Translations under genes and position numbers: made by a program
Shown: positions 36,285-47,979 of the stretch, one piece after another
How positions within the stretch are numbered: the first letter of the stretch is position 1
How the letters are laid out: each line of letters starts with the position of its first letter
Notes under the pieces: generated by a model
Told to the model about the DNA's origin: nothing
Seen by the model: only the letters and a program-made list of their open reading frames with translations
Database searches by the model: none
Assembly (NCBI RefSeq): GCF_000002425.4
Contig: NC_037265.1
Location: 354,835 to 418,834 of the forward strand
Origin: Physcomitrium patens
Taxonomy: Eukaryota > Streptophyta > Bryopsida > Funariales > Funariaceae
Direction: 5' to 3'
DNA length: 64,000 nucleotides

Positions 36285-37135
36285 CCACCAAATCCTAACG
36301 AGGCGGGGCGATACAACAACATAATTGCTGCGATGGAGACTGGCATAGGTCAAATGGTATTGACCTCTTCGACCTTTTTCTCTAATTGTATAGTCTAGCT
36401 GGCATTAATAGTTTAGGTAGCAGGTGATCCAGAGAAAATCCTAGATGGCTGGGATGACTGATGTGTAAATCTTGTTAACACTCTCCCTCACATTAGTCCG
36501 TAATTGTTGCCTTTTCCACAAGAGTGGCACTCTCCCTCACATTAGTCCGTAATTGTTGCCTTATCCACAAGAGTGGCACTCTCCCTGTTTTATTTTTTTC
36601 TATCTTTTTCCGAAAATCAATCATGTTGTTGCAAGGTGATATTGAGAGATTGTCGACTCAGAGGTTATTGCGTCTTGCGTTATGAGCAATTGTTGAAGTA
36701 TGTCGACGCTTTGTTGTGTCTTGGTTTGATTTTCTTAAGAAGGCGCTCTTCGGTGATTTGCTTGCTCCGAAGTCAGTTCATCTATTGGTGCTTGGACTTC
36801 TCAATTGCATGATTTGTGAATTCATATGGCCAAAAGTGAGTCATCTAGCTAATTTGAAACTGCTTCTTTGGGTGAGGTGCATGAATAAATGCTAGCGCAA
36901 GAAGATCGAGATGACTCAGAGATGACTCAGAATAAGAGAGGTCAGAGCCACCGAATCCTATGAGGTGGGGCGATGCAACTACAACCTAGTTGCTGCAATA
37001 GAGACTGCCGCGGACCACTTGGACCTTTTTCTTTGACTAAATAGTCTAGCTAGCGTTAATAACTTAGGTGGCAAGTGACCCAAAGATAATCCTAGGTGGC
37101 TGGGATGACTGATGTGTAAATCCCACCAACATATT
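36285..37135. repeat. About 190-bp direct repeat pair
   Basis: 36285-36480 and 36945-37135 share a run from ccaccaaatccta (ccaccgaatccta) through gaggcggggcgat, tagtctagct(g/a)gc, and end in ggctgggatgactgatgtgtaaatc. About 465 bases separate them. They could be ends of a small non-autonomous element or a local duplication. No coding sequence was recognised between them. Confidence 0.75.
36479..36586. repeat. 49-bp tandem repeat, two copies and a partial third
   Basis: Unit starts cactctccctcacattag and ends ccacaagagtgg; copies at 36479 and 36528 differ by one base, and 10 bases of a third start at 36577. Confidence 0.9.
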
Positions 37136-37365
37136 CACCAAGAGTGCCCGCATCCTGCACACCCTTCTAACTCCAGTAACCGGATGGCGTGTAGGATGTG
37201 TATGTCCACTATTGGAAAATGCAAAACCTATCGAACCACAAATGCTAAACCACATTTTAACCAGGGCAGCGAACTGCTTCTATATGCACATGGCTTCTAA
37301 AAACTTAAGAAAGAAGAAGGCATTTTCACCAAAAGACATTGAATAAGTTGCCTAGATTAGCACCC

Positions 37366-37561
37366 ACCTCAATGACAGAGTCCTGGCATGACCTGGAAAA
37401 CATCTGAATAATGTCTGATTGTTTGCTTCTTAATATTGCATATGCCACATTCCTGCTGGCTTCATAAAAACCAACTCCAATGACGTACGTGCTGTCACAG
37501 CAGCATTCCAGACAACCGAGCAACCAGCTGGGAACTGAATTGCTCATACGAAGGATCTGAA
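37366..37561 (-). other. Candidate internal coding exon
   Basis: On the minus strand, after tttccttcag and before GTGGGT, an open stretch of about 65 codons reads ILRMSNSVPSWLLGCLECC, then YVIGVGFYEASRNVAYAI and SKQSDIIQMFSRSC. Splice borders fit plant rules and the composition is protein-like. It lies 290 bases downstream of the stop of the membrane-protein gene, so it is more likely part of another gene on the same strand. No family was recognised. Confidence 0.35.
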
Positions 37562-37853
37562 GGAAATATATCCCCACCTCAAGTTACCGTGCACTGGATT
37601 ACTCACTGAAAGACAAGTGCAATATCCGGGAACTGGAAAATGCTCCATATAGCAAAACCAACAATTTAAAACAGTTTTTTTTTAATCTAACTCAACGTAA
37701 GTGCTTACAGAATCAACTAGGTGTGAACTTGCCTACTACACCGAATTGAATTGATTCCTTGTGGAACGGACACTGAAGCATGAAGATTCTCTGTTTATGC
37801 ATTAGCATTTCAAGGACGTCTATTACCGTTGATTAGCCTCAGAATTGGCAATG

Positions 37854-39275
37854 TTAATAATGGCGTTGATTAACCTTAAAAGTGACATTGTTAACATTGG
37901 CATTGTTAATATTGGCCATGAGAATACCATCAAACATATCCTCTCGAATATCTGCCCACAGTTTGCTCTGCTTCTCCAACCAGGAGGGAAGATGCTCGTC
38001 TTGAACTAGTTTCAACGCGCTACCATCTCTTGATCGAATCCTATCATCCTGAAGTACAATCGTCAAGCCTTCCCACCAGGCTTCCCACGCTGGGCCAGTT
38101 GTGGGCACAATCCCTATCACCTGCAATCCTTTCGTCTGCACAAACTCTGGCCTATTCCATTCGTTTGCCTCAGTTTTAGGTAGACCAGCCGCTATATACG
38201 CCACTGCTGCAGTTCGATTTGCAAATTGTATAGCGTCAAGTATCTCTATGTTCCACTTATGAAGAGCCCATTTTCCAATACTTCTGTTGGCATCCCAACT
38301 GCCCTTTAACAAATCGATTATTGCTCCAAAAGATACCGCAATCAATAAGAGTAGTTGACCAGTTTTTCCCATATGCGGGGTCCCCAATACCACGACAGCT
38401 GAGTGAACCAACATAGCCACGCACACAGAAAACAAAGGAAGAGCGCTCTTGAATCCAGTCTCTCGCACTTCCCTTTGCAGTAGACTCTGAATGTCATCCT
38501 CATCCCCTTGCAACACACAGAAATCATTTGGTGCATCACTCAGCTGTACCAGAGAGTCTCCGGGAGGGGACCCTCCAGCAGCTTTCCCGACGTTGAACTC
38601 AAATTTTCGCAGTCGAATAAAATAAGCCAACAAGGCGTTAAGAATCATGCCTGTAACTACAACGGACAAGGCGAACCATTCCTGGCACCGCACATTCAGT
38701 GTGACCACCAGAAGAGAAACTATTGTAGCGATAATACTTAAGAGAGCACCTACATCCTCTGAAACCTCCACCACCTCACCTTCCCTTCCAACAGGAGTCC
38801 CAATCTTCGCCCTGACAACAAATGTCGGTCTCTTAGCATTTCGTCCATACTTCGAATCTCTTGCATCGGGGATATTCCTGCCTAGCCTCAAAAGTTCTGA
38901 CACCAAGGCCTCTCCCACACTACCCTGGACCTTGAGACTCGTCCCGGATTGTAGACCAATGTAGGCAGCCTTACCACTGGCCCTCAACCTGAAAAGCTCT
39001 AACATCGACCCACCTCCGCTAGCGCGATGTCCAGTCAAAACCCGTGCGGGCCACCAATCGATGCACGTTAGCACCGCCTGAGCAAGCCCCACACTCCCCG
39101 ATGTCATGTAGGCATTTAAGTATGGTAATCGTCCGCTGACCAGACAAGTATACGGAAGTGCTCCTTCAGATGCAGTTTTTCCCACCAACACGACCATACC
39201 CGCAAAATCTAGACTGGGCAAAAAATCTAGATTGCATAATCGGCTAAGCTTGTTGAACAATTCGGCGATGCCCAT
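37854..39275 (-). CDS. Four-pass membrane protein of unknown function, 473 residues
   Basis: Start chosen at ATG 39275 (MGIAELFNKL), because the frame begins only 12 bases earlier at a splice acceptor (AG at 39288-39289). Intact to the TAA at 37854. N-terminal 1-175 is soluble-looking with VSGRLPYLNAYMTSGSVGLA and a SLKVQGSVGEALVSELLRLG segment. Hydrophobic helices lie at about 176-195, 201-219, 278-297 and 306-323. The C-terminal 330-450 is amphipathic with KWNIEILDAIQFANRTAAVAY. The tail 453-465 is Asn-rich (ANINNANVNNV) and comes from a short DNA repeat. No enzyme motif or known domain was recognised. It is the only clearly intact host-type gene here. Its start is 5.3 kb upstream of the HET gene end, on the same strand. 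The sequence does not show a shared operon or promoter. Confidence 0.75.
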   Translation of the reverse strand: MGIAELFNKLSRLCNLDFLPSLDFAGMVVLVGKTASEGALPYTCLVSGRLPYLNAYMTSGSVGLAQAVLTCIDWWPARVLTGHRASGGGSMLELFRLRASGKAAYIGLQSGTSLKVQGSVGEALVSELLRLGRNIPDARDSKYGRNAKRPTFVVRAKIGTPVGREGEVVEVSEDVGALLSIIATIVSLLVVTLNVRCQEWFALSVVVTGMILNALLAYFIRLRKFEFNVGKAAGGSPPGDSLVQLSDAPNDFCVLQGDEDDIQSLLQREVRETGFKSALPLFSVCVAMLVHSAVVVLGTPHMGKTGQLLLLIAVSFGAIIDLLKGSWDANRSIGKWALHKWNIEILDAIQFANRTAAVAYIAAGLPKTEANEWNRPEFVQTKGLQVIGIVPTTGPAWEAWWEGLTIVLQDDRIRSRDGSALKLVQDEHLPSWLEKQSKLWADIREDMFDGILMANINNANVNNVTFKVNQRHY

Positions 39276-39287
39276 TGTTGAAAACAC

Positions 39288-40125
39288 CTGTATTCAAATT
39301 GTCAGAGAAGAATACGAGGAGTGAGAACTACACTCTAAAGACCGCAAGCAGTAATTGCAGTAGTCTGCGAACATGTACTCTACTCCTGGCAGATTTCTGA
39401 CATGAGCAAGCGTCCACTTATCCAAAAAGCTACATGGTATACCGAGAAATAAAAACGTAAGATTTCAGTTACAAATAATTTGGTTCTGAACACTAGGAAT
39501 GACGAGTTTCTGTTTCATCGTTATATCGTACCTGCAACTGTGCCTTTGGAGTACCAAAAATTCAACAAAAATGTAACTGCATTTTCCAAGCTTCATACCC
39601 CAAAAGGACTCGCCAAGAAGCAAAGAAAGAGAGCAAGGCACGACTACAGATGGAATAGATTTATCAGCAGCAGTGGGCGTGCACTTTAGGGATCAATACA
39701 GCAGAAGCACACCCTCACATCCTAAATCTGACAGGCTAAAAGGAAACCCAGAAGACAAGAAATTTCAAGGACAGCCATTCCCAACAACGTACTCATGGAC
39801 TTTCATAAACAGTACTTGAAGAAGAGATTCGAAGCCCTTCGTTGCTGTCCATACGGTGCTCCTAAACTTTTACGTTTCCAATGTGTTCAGTAGACAAACT
39901 CCTCATTTTGGTCCCCTGAAGAGCCCCCGAAGCATCTGCGGGCTGACCACTTTTCAGCTGACCCCAGCTCAGAATCCCCCTACTTGCTCGGCTGTTTCGG
40001 GCACCATGGCTTCGATGACCCAACTCTGTCGATTGTGACAGATCCACACAAGTCCAATGAACTCAACAAAGATTGAGAAGGATCTTCTCAAACAGACCAG
40101 ATACACTTAAAAGAGATGGACTTAC
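39288..40125 (-). other. Intron upstream of the membrane-protein gene
   Basis: Donor: minus strand cattgtcg|GTAAGT at 40125. Acceptor: tttgaatacag at 39288. The upstream exon is open in the same phase (NQFVPQEIFAALS joins VFSTMG) for at least 60 codons, but I found no in-frame ATG, so it is called untranslated; an unusual start further upstream cannot be excluded. Confidence 0.55.
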
Positions 40126-40354
40126 CGACAATGCAGCGAAGATCTCTTGGGGTACAAACTGATTAGACTCCTTCAGCAACAAGTAACCTGACAAGCTCCA
40201 ACGAAGCAACCAAATTGAAGGAAAACACGAAAACCAACTCAACTCCACGCGATCAGATCGAAGTCGCGAAGGGAGCTGGGACTCAATAGCAGCCGTTTCG
40301 TTCCGTGTCGTGTCGTGCCATCCACTGCGGAAGTGCAGACAGCAAGATCCACGC

Positions 40355-40377
40355 GGGGGGGGGGGGGGGGGGGGGGG
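40355..40377. repeat. Run of 23 G
   Basis: Uninterrupted G on the plus strand (C on the transcribed sense of the membrane-protein gene), about 100-250 bases upstream of the 5' exon donor, so in or near its promoter or leader. Confidence 0.9.
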
Positions 40378-40379
40378 CA

Positions 40380-42135
40380 GGAGAACCTCTGCGGATGATG
40401 CGGTAAATCATAGCACAGACTCCGGCCACCCACAAGTCCCCCCTTCCCCTTGTGATCCAACATCAATGTTTACCACTTTTAAGCTATTGTTTTAAACAGA
40501 AATATCTTATAGTTTAAAATATTCTTTTTGAATTAAAATTATAATGATTTTCTATTTTTTGAATTTTACTATTATCTGGAATTTGGTCATTGTCCAGAAA
40601 AAGTCTTCACTTTACAACACCCCATGATAGAATGGCTTAATAAGTATGCTTAAGTTCGGTAGCACAAGATATATGTACTGCAGATTGAGCTGGGACAGGT
40701 TGAGAAAGTTTTTGTAGGCTTGCAATATTACTCATATTACAATTTATGATTTTTTTATTTTTTTAAAAAACATTGGCACAAATTTTTAAAAATTCATTGC
40801 AAGGGGAATAAATACAAAATGTTTGGCTTAGATGGGACTTAAAAATCATGGCTAGACATTGATTCAATATAAGAACCAAAACATAAAAATACAACCTTCA
40901 CTTATAAGGAAACTACTCTAGCATGGGCTCTAGGTTTGTTTGAATGCTACGGTGAGTTCTTACTAAAAATATGTTGAGAAGTTTGTTGTTGGTCCAAGAA
41001 AGTACAAAGCTTCTTGTTATAGAGATCTTTATTGCTTATGTATGTCTTGGTTAGTTTCTATTCTCCCCTTAGTACTTGTTTGTACTAAATTATTACTTGA
41101 ATCCTTCACTTGTACATAATCTGATCTACCTCATTTTAAACTTATTAACTCAATATAAAATCAATGGAATAATTTGAGACATTTTGCAATAGATTATGTA
41201 TCTCATTTCACTTTTGTATTCCAATTCTCAAATTAATTACTGACTTGGATTATTTGTAGCAAGTAAATATCTTATGTTAACTTTTAGGTCAATGCTCTTT
41301 CGATTCTATATCCAATTATTCTTTTGTACATATCTCCTAAAATAAATGTTTCAATATCTTAAAATTTTGTAATTATATTTTTAACTTAAAAATACAACTA
41401 TATTTTAATTTTCATAATTATAATATTAATAGATACTAAGTTCTAATTTTTCAAAGTTGTTGCCCTTAACTTGCAAACTACCAAATCTACTTTACATTAG
41501 TACTTCATTTTTCCTTGACTTACAAACTATTAGAACTAATAGATGTAATAAGTTTAGCACTTCATTTTTCCTTGACTTATAAACTACTAGAATTAATAGA
41601 TTTAATAAGTTTTTGTCCTAAAACTTTATACAAGTGGATATACTTGTCTTAAATATTGTATCAAAAGCTTATTCTATTCAAAGACTCCAATGAATCACAT
41701 AGATTTCAATCCAAGATCCAAAAAATTTTGTCTTTATAAACCAAATAAGACAATACAATTACATCTTTAGGTGCCTTTCTTCACTTTCCTAAGTCACCTT
41801 AGTACTTCCAAATAATGTCTTTTAGATATCTTTGAGATGTCATTAACATGTTTCTATCTATCTCTTTTCATTCCTTAAATTTTTATTTAATAATAAATTT
41901 GATTACATGAGAAGCTCCCACTTGCAGTTCAATAAAAAGCCACTATATGCAATTCAATCACAAGCTACCATATATGGTCAAATTATAAGCTATCACTTAT
42001 TATCTATCCTATCTTTATCTTAATCTTTACTATCAAATCTTCTTAGTTATTAGTCTAATAGTCAATCTTGTACTAATGCAAAGAAGTATATAAACTAAAA
42101 AAAATATACTAACAATAATCTAATTGTATATTAAA
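40380..42135. other. AT-rich region without recognisable gene
   Basis: No ORF with known motifs, no clear LTR ends. Probably old, strongly decayed repeat sequence. Confidence 0.4.
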
Positions 42136-42638
42136 TGTAGCAGGGTATAAATAAGATAATTGTATAGATAGTTAGAATCATAGAGGTTTCTAGAATTGGG
42201 ATTAGATTAGTAGATCAGGTAGGATCTATTGTAGAATATTCTAAAAAAGACTTAGGACAGTTATCTAGATGGGATTTATCATAAAATCTTCTAAAAAAAG
42301 AGTTTAAGGTAGTTAGCTAGGTAAAATCCACCACCTAAGAACATTCTAGAAAGTCCATGGTGATAAGATAAGATATAAATAGGACTAACTAAGTCCTTTT
42401 GGGGCATCTAATTAGGTATGGCTTTAGACCCTTTCTCTTAGTAAAATTTGGTTTTGTATCTTTTTGTTTAATTCAGTTCTATTTTGTTTCTATTTACTTA
42501 GTTTTATCTTTCATGTCCTATTTCATTTAGTTTTGTTCAGATTTTTTCTAGTTTGTTTTGTCCTATTTTGTGATGAAGCTTTACATTATTGTAGATTAGA
42601 AGAGTCTTGGATTTATGAGTTAATCTGGTCTTATTTTA
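42136..42638 (+). mobile_element. LTR H, 5' LTR of element H
   Basis: About 503 bp, starting TGTAGCAGGGTATAAATAAG and ending just before the primer site at 42640. It carries heat-shock-type units and a TATA box (TATAAAT at 42374-42380). An inverted copy is at 15478-15974. Confidence 0.75.
42188..42351 (+). promoter_or_regulatory. Heat-shock elements in LTR H
   Basis: Perfect three-unit GAAcaTTCtaGAA at 42339-42351, only 23 bases upstream of TATAAAT. Weaker two-unit sites TTCtaGAA (42188-42195) and GAAtaTTC (42234-42241). Confidence 0.6.
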
Positions 42639-42639
42639 T

Positions 42640-42652
42640 TGGTATCAGAGTG
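42640..42652 (+). other. Primer-binding site of element H
   Basis: TGGTATCAGAGTG next to the LTR end, initiator tRNA-Met type. Confidence 0.8.
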
Positions 42653-42779
42653 GATGTTAGACTGTTTACTTTTAGTAGCATATCAATAGTTATCATCTAA
42701 TCAAAGGTCAGTTATTGTGGATACATTATATACTATGTTGAGGCTAATACAAGCTACTCTTAAAAAATCAATTAAGAAG

Positions 42780-43877
42780 TGAAAAGACATTACAATAGTA
42801 GAGTCCAAGAGAGAAATTATAATATAGGAGATATGACAGAGCAATTTCAGATGGAGGCTTCAATACAACACCTCTTAGGCTAGATAACTACTTTAAAAAG
42901 ACAAATAGAAGCTTCAAGGACAAGATAATTGACATGTGCTAGGCTGAAATTGAGTAAGCTTAGTACATACTCTAAAACTTCAAGATAAGAAGATGTATGT
43001 CAATGGCTCTTCAACATGCAACAATACCTCCAACTATTTGAGGCAAATACCACTGAAAGAATTATGTATGCAACTAGTTATTTAAAAGATACTACAACCA
43101 TTTGGTGGCAACATCGAGTTCAAAGCTATAGGGCTCAAGGTAGATTTTGTGTCTAGGAGGAGTTTGAGACTGAGTCTAGGAATCAATTTTGGCCTATTAA
43201 TATAGAAAAGATAGTACGTGATCAGTTAATAAATCGTATACAAGTTAGACCAATGCAAGTTTATATCTCCTAATTCAAATTCATATGTCTCCAAATTTGC
43301 ACTATTTTAGATATGGAGATGATGGATTGATTCCTATAAGGTTTGAAACTTAGAGTCTAGTGAAAGGTGGAGCTAAGGAATCCACAAATATTCAAAGAGT
43401 CAATTTGGATTGTAGAGAAGGTCAATGCAATAGACTTTAGAAATTATGGATCATGACCTATAATACAAAGTCCTATGTCACTATCTAATACTATGGCACA
43501 ACAACCAATGCAAATGGAAATTGATGCCTTACAAGGATCATTAACACCACAAAGATAAAAAATATTAGTGCAAAAGAGATTGTGTTTCTATTGTCAAGAG
43601 CCATGCCATCAAATCGGAGGTTGTCTAAAATATCAAAATTCAAGTACCAACAAGACAAGGCGAGTTTATAGTCTTGAAATTCACCAAGATGATAATGAAT
43701 CAGAGCAAGAAAATAGGGCTCTTCAATAAACGCACTAAAGACCAATATTGACAATAGCTATTGTTTCTTAGAGACAAATAGCATGGCCTTGGATAACTAT
43801 AAAAAGAGTCGATTGGTGCATCCAATAGAACTACTAAGAGGGTTGATGATTGGCTTGGAATTAAAACTAAAGAAATA

Positions 43878-43917
<40 letters not shown>

Positions 43918-45265
43918 CAAGTAACTAAGAGAATGTATTGAGTGAGACATATAAAGAAGAAACCTTGAGATTAACAAATGCCTACATCTTAGGAGAGAGA
44001 TTCAAGGTAACAAAGCTAAAGTATGATGTTATCTTTGATATGCCATGGCTAAAGATGAAAAATAAGCAAGTTGATAAGAAAGATAATCTCTTTTGAAGAT
44101 AGAAGACGCAAAGTGACTCTTTGCACCTCTACATCAAGTGAAGAAGAAAGACAATCTCCAATCAAAGACTTATCTATAGGGACGACCTTTATGAAGAAGC
44201 AAATACAATATGAGCAATCAGTATATATAGTGATTTCAAATCTTGAATTAGTAGTGAGAAGGACAATCAAAGGAGTAAAATATGCAAACCAATTCATATA
44301 GAAATATTAAGATGTCTTTCCAACTGACCTATCAAGTAGCATACCTCCTAATCGATGTGCCCTCTTTCAAATAAAACTATTGCCTAAAGCCAAACTTGTA
44401 AGTCGACGATTTTATTGCCTAACACCAAAAAAACTTCAAGAGTGATAGAAGACATTAGATGAATTCTTAGAGAAAGACCTCATTCGAGAAAAAACATCAC
44501 CATGGAAAGTACCTGAATTCTTTGCATCCTAGAAAGATAGAGGACTTTGCCTTTGTATCAACTATCAAAGATTCAATAAACAAACTATTAAAAATGTATA
44601 TCTACTTCTATGTATAGATAATCTTTTTGATCAATTTTGAGATATAACTATCTTTAGTAAATTAGATCTTTGGAGTGGCTATTGATAAATACTTATTACA
44701 AGAGAGAATATAAAAAAGACAGCATTTTGTATGTGCTATGCACATTTTGAATGGCTGATTTTATCTTTTGGCCTTACCAATGCTCCAACCTCTTTTATGA
44801 ATCAAATAAATAGATTATTTTGATGTCTTTTGGATAAGTTTGTATTTTTTTTCATTGATGATATTTTTGTTAATAATAAAATCCGTGAAGAGCGTGAGCA
44901 ATATTTATGATAAGTGCTGCATCGGTTATAAGATAGTTACTTCTATTGCAAGCAATCAAAATGTAAAATTTAGAAGTTGGAAGTTAGGTTTTTAGGACAT
45001 GTAGTGTCTTCCAAAGGCATGCAAATGGAGCAAGATAAGGTAAAAAGAATGAAGGATTGGCCAACCCTCAACGATGCTTCTGAAGTTTGCTCATTTTTAG
45101 GCCTTGTTAGATAGTATTACTATTTCATTTGGTAATTTGCTCACATTATTGTCTCATTGACAAACCTATTGGAGAAAGGTGCTCCATTTGAATAGAAATT
45201 AGAGCAGCAAAATGCCTTTGATAAGTTAAAGGAGGCATTCATTACTACTCCATTGTTGCAACTAT
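42780..45265 (+). pseudogene. Element H gag, protease and RT (plant chromovirus type)
   Basis: Gag at about 42840-43735 contains a complete zinc knuckle, CFYCQEPCHQIGGC. Then an AT dinucleotide run (43886-43915) and protease-end pieces (YDVIFDMPWLKM). RT from about 44450: CINYQRFNKQTIKN, IFSKLDLWSGY, FGLTNAPTSFMNQ, FFIDDI, VRFLGHVVSSKGMQM, SEVCSFLGL. The order and wording match plant chromoviruses of Ty3. It is cut at 45265 by solo LTR B. Stops and shifts are too many to give one frame. Confidence 0.85.
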
Positions 45266-46863
45266 TGTCATAATGTAATACAAGTAATAGGTAAAAGAGT
45301 GTAAAAATTATTATATTATAGAAGATCTTAGTTCAAAATATTATAGCAAATTATCTTAATAATATAGATAATAGTCAAAAGGATAGTAAAACTAATAAGT
45401 ATTAATATTACCTTTTATAAAATGAACTTCTATTTATTTTTGTAGGACCATAAATAAGACAAAATAAAGTAAATTAAAAAAATTGAATGATATAAGCATG
45501 TATAGGAAAGTGTTAAGAGTAGATTTTAGCAAAATTTATTTCAAGAAGACAAGAATTGATACTCGAAGAGGATTGGTTGTCAACCTGGATCAAAATCAAA
45601 TTGCTAAGTACAAAACTATACACCTACAGTGATTCTAGGATTTTTTTGGAGATTAGAGAATGTAATTTGATAGCAAAATTGATAAGGTTTCTATAAGCAT
45701 TGATTTTGTGTGATTTAAATTTGTAATGACTTTGTAAGAGCCTTACAAAGTCGAGATTATTTTAGATGACTCAAATTTTTGTGAAATAAAAGAGGGTTGA
45801 TATTTTAGGCAATTTCAAAAGTTTTGTAGGAAATCTATAAGTAAATTTTTGTAGATTAATATTTATAGTTGTACTTAATATGTATTGAGAATTTTAGCTT
45901 GATTTAACGATTGAATTGAGGATAATTGAGGATTAAGTGGATCAGAGTCTCAAAAAATAGAATTTTAATTCTAATAAAGATTCTTAAGATTTTTTGTAAT
46001 TTATTAGTTGGATTTGAATGAAAGTTATGTATGTGGATAGTAGACTTGTTTTTCTATATATATGAGAAATTTCAAATCAATTAAATGATGCAAAAAGGAG
46101 ATATTAGCATTGAAAGATTAGCATTAAGGTTGGAGAAGGAGGCCGGCCAACATCCGAGCAGATTTTAGAATTTTTCTTCCATTTGGTATGTATAATTGTC
46201 CTCAAATTTGTTGTACTTGTTTGTAAGTAAGATATTGAGAGGTATGTATAATTTTAAATAAAATCAATGGTTTAATAAAAAGATATCAAGGTTCTAAACT
46301 ACCTATAGATTTGGTTTAGGATTAAAGATTTGGTTAGGATTTGGTTTAGGATTTAGGATTTGATTAGGATTTGGTTTAGGATTTAGGATTTAGGATTTAA
46401 TTAAGATTTAGTTTAGGATTTATGGTTTGGTTAGGATTTGATGAGCATTTGGTTAGGATTTCATTTAGGATATAGGATTAATTAAGATTTGATTTAAGGT
46501 TTAGGATTTGGTTAGGATTTGTTGAAGTCTATTAAGGTTTCAACTAGGATTAAATTAGAACTTAATTGATATTTATTTAAGAGATATTATAAATATTTTA
46601 ATATTTTTTTGAGTTTCTTAAGGATTCTTTTAAGGTATATTATGGATTATCTTTCAACTCTTTTAAGATTTTTTATTGTTTCTTTTGTAATTTCTTTAAG
46701 GTTTCTTTTTGAATTTTATTAAAACTTATTTAATATTATTAAGATTTAATTAGAATTTATTTTATATTCTATTAGAATTAGGATTTTTTTTATTATAATT
46801 TCTATTCTACCTTCCAGAGTTGGATGCTTAGTGCACTCTCAAACAATACTGTAAGTATTAAGA
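45266..46863 (+). mobile_element. Solo LTR B inside element H pol
   Basis: Starts TGTCATAATGTAATACAAG and ends near gtattaaga. No internal element sequence follows; instead the H frame resumes on the other side, so it is a solo LTR. It contains many ggtttaggattt-like units (46300-46530), the complement of the telomere-like array in the inverted copy at 61478-63230. The target duplication is not clear. Confidence 0.75.
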
Positions 46864-46929
46864 TACCGTGTGATCCTAATCTTCTTTGTATGCTAGAAAT
46901 TGATGCTTCCGAATTTATTATTGGAGTGG
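46864..46929 (+). pseudogene. Element H RNase H start
   Basis: Reads DPNLLCMLEIDASEFIIGVV, the start of Ty3 RNase H with its Asp, in continuation of the RT before the solo LTR. It ends at LTR J. Confidence 0.75.
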
Positions 46930-47910
46930 TGTCATGATATAATACGATTGTGTAGTGAAATTATAATTAAAATTAAATTTCTAATTAATATCTAATTATC
47001 TTAGTTCAATTATAATTTGAGGTATCTAAACATGGCTTTTATAAAAGCCTCTTAGATTATTTTCTTATCTTAATAGTTAGTAAGTTGAAAGTTAGTTAGT
47101 AATTTTACCTTCTATGTTGGAGAGACTCTTCTACTACTTTAGAAAAACCATAAGTTAATAAAATCAGAGAAGAAGAAGTAAATGGTTAGTATGGTTGATA
47201 CTAAGGTCAAGTCAAGGATAGAATTGGGATAAAAAATCCTTAAGATAAGTTGGATTAATACCCGAGGATTGACCATTTGTGAGTTAGGGTCGAAATCAGA
47301 CCTTTAGTCACTAAAACGACCACCGAGGATAAGTTAGGGGGTCATTTGAAGATCGAAGGTTAGGATTTGAGAGTTAGTTTGATATTCTTTCTAGAGACGA
47401 CTTGAAGATCAATCTATACACCAATTTTGAGATAAAATTAACACTTGAAAAGAGAGAAATCATTATTGGGATTTCTGCTTGACTTTTCAAGTTGGCAACC
47501 AAGTGACATCAGTGCAATTTTTGGAGATTTTTTCGCAATCTATAAGTTGGATTGGGCTAAAAATTCTTGAGCATATAGAAGACTTACATTGACAATTGTA
47601 TGCAAAATTCCACATCAAGTGGATAGTCGGATTGGATGTTATAGCTTGTTAAAGCTCATTGATTAGGATTTGGGCTTACAAGAAAAATCTAAATTGCTTA
47701 AATATGAAAGTAATAAGGTAATTGGAATTTATGTATGATTAAAACTACTAAGAAGAATATTTTAAGGACTTTTGAATTGAAATTCAGATTATATTCTTCT
47801 TGTATAGACGAAACCTATTAGGATTTCTTGGCTACTTATGAAATATAATTTTACCTTCCACAACTAGGTGCTCGGTGCAATCTTGAGCATAATAATACAT
47901 AATATGACAT
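46930..47910 (+). mobile_element. LTR J, 5' LTR of element J
   Basis: 981 bp with ends TGTCAT and ATGACA. Its first bases and its last 60 (ccacaactaggtgctcggtgcaatcttgagc) resemble LTR B, but it is much shorter. It is followed by a gag ORF, so it is a 5' LTR. It was inserted into element H RNase H. Confidence 0.75.
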
Positions 47911-47979
47911 AAGTGGTAAATCCGACATGAAAGTTTAAGGTGGAAGGTATTGGATTATATTTTTGGTTATTTAGAATTA

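Noticed and set aside
40600..40720. Weak resemblance to 5S rRNA (ttaataagtatgcttaagttcgg... with a tact block)
   Set aside because: Only short, broken similarity; the internal promoter boxes of 5S genes could not be matched, so neither a 5S gene nor a 5S-derived SINE is supported.
42464..42700. 78-codon Phe/Leu-rich ORF at the end of LTR H
   Set aside because: It spans the LTR border and the primer site, and the inverted LTR H copy does not preserve it; T-rich sequence explains the hydrophobic residues.
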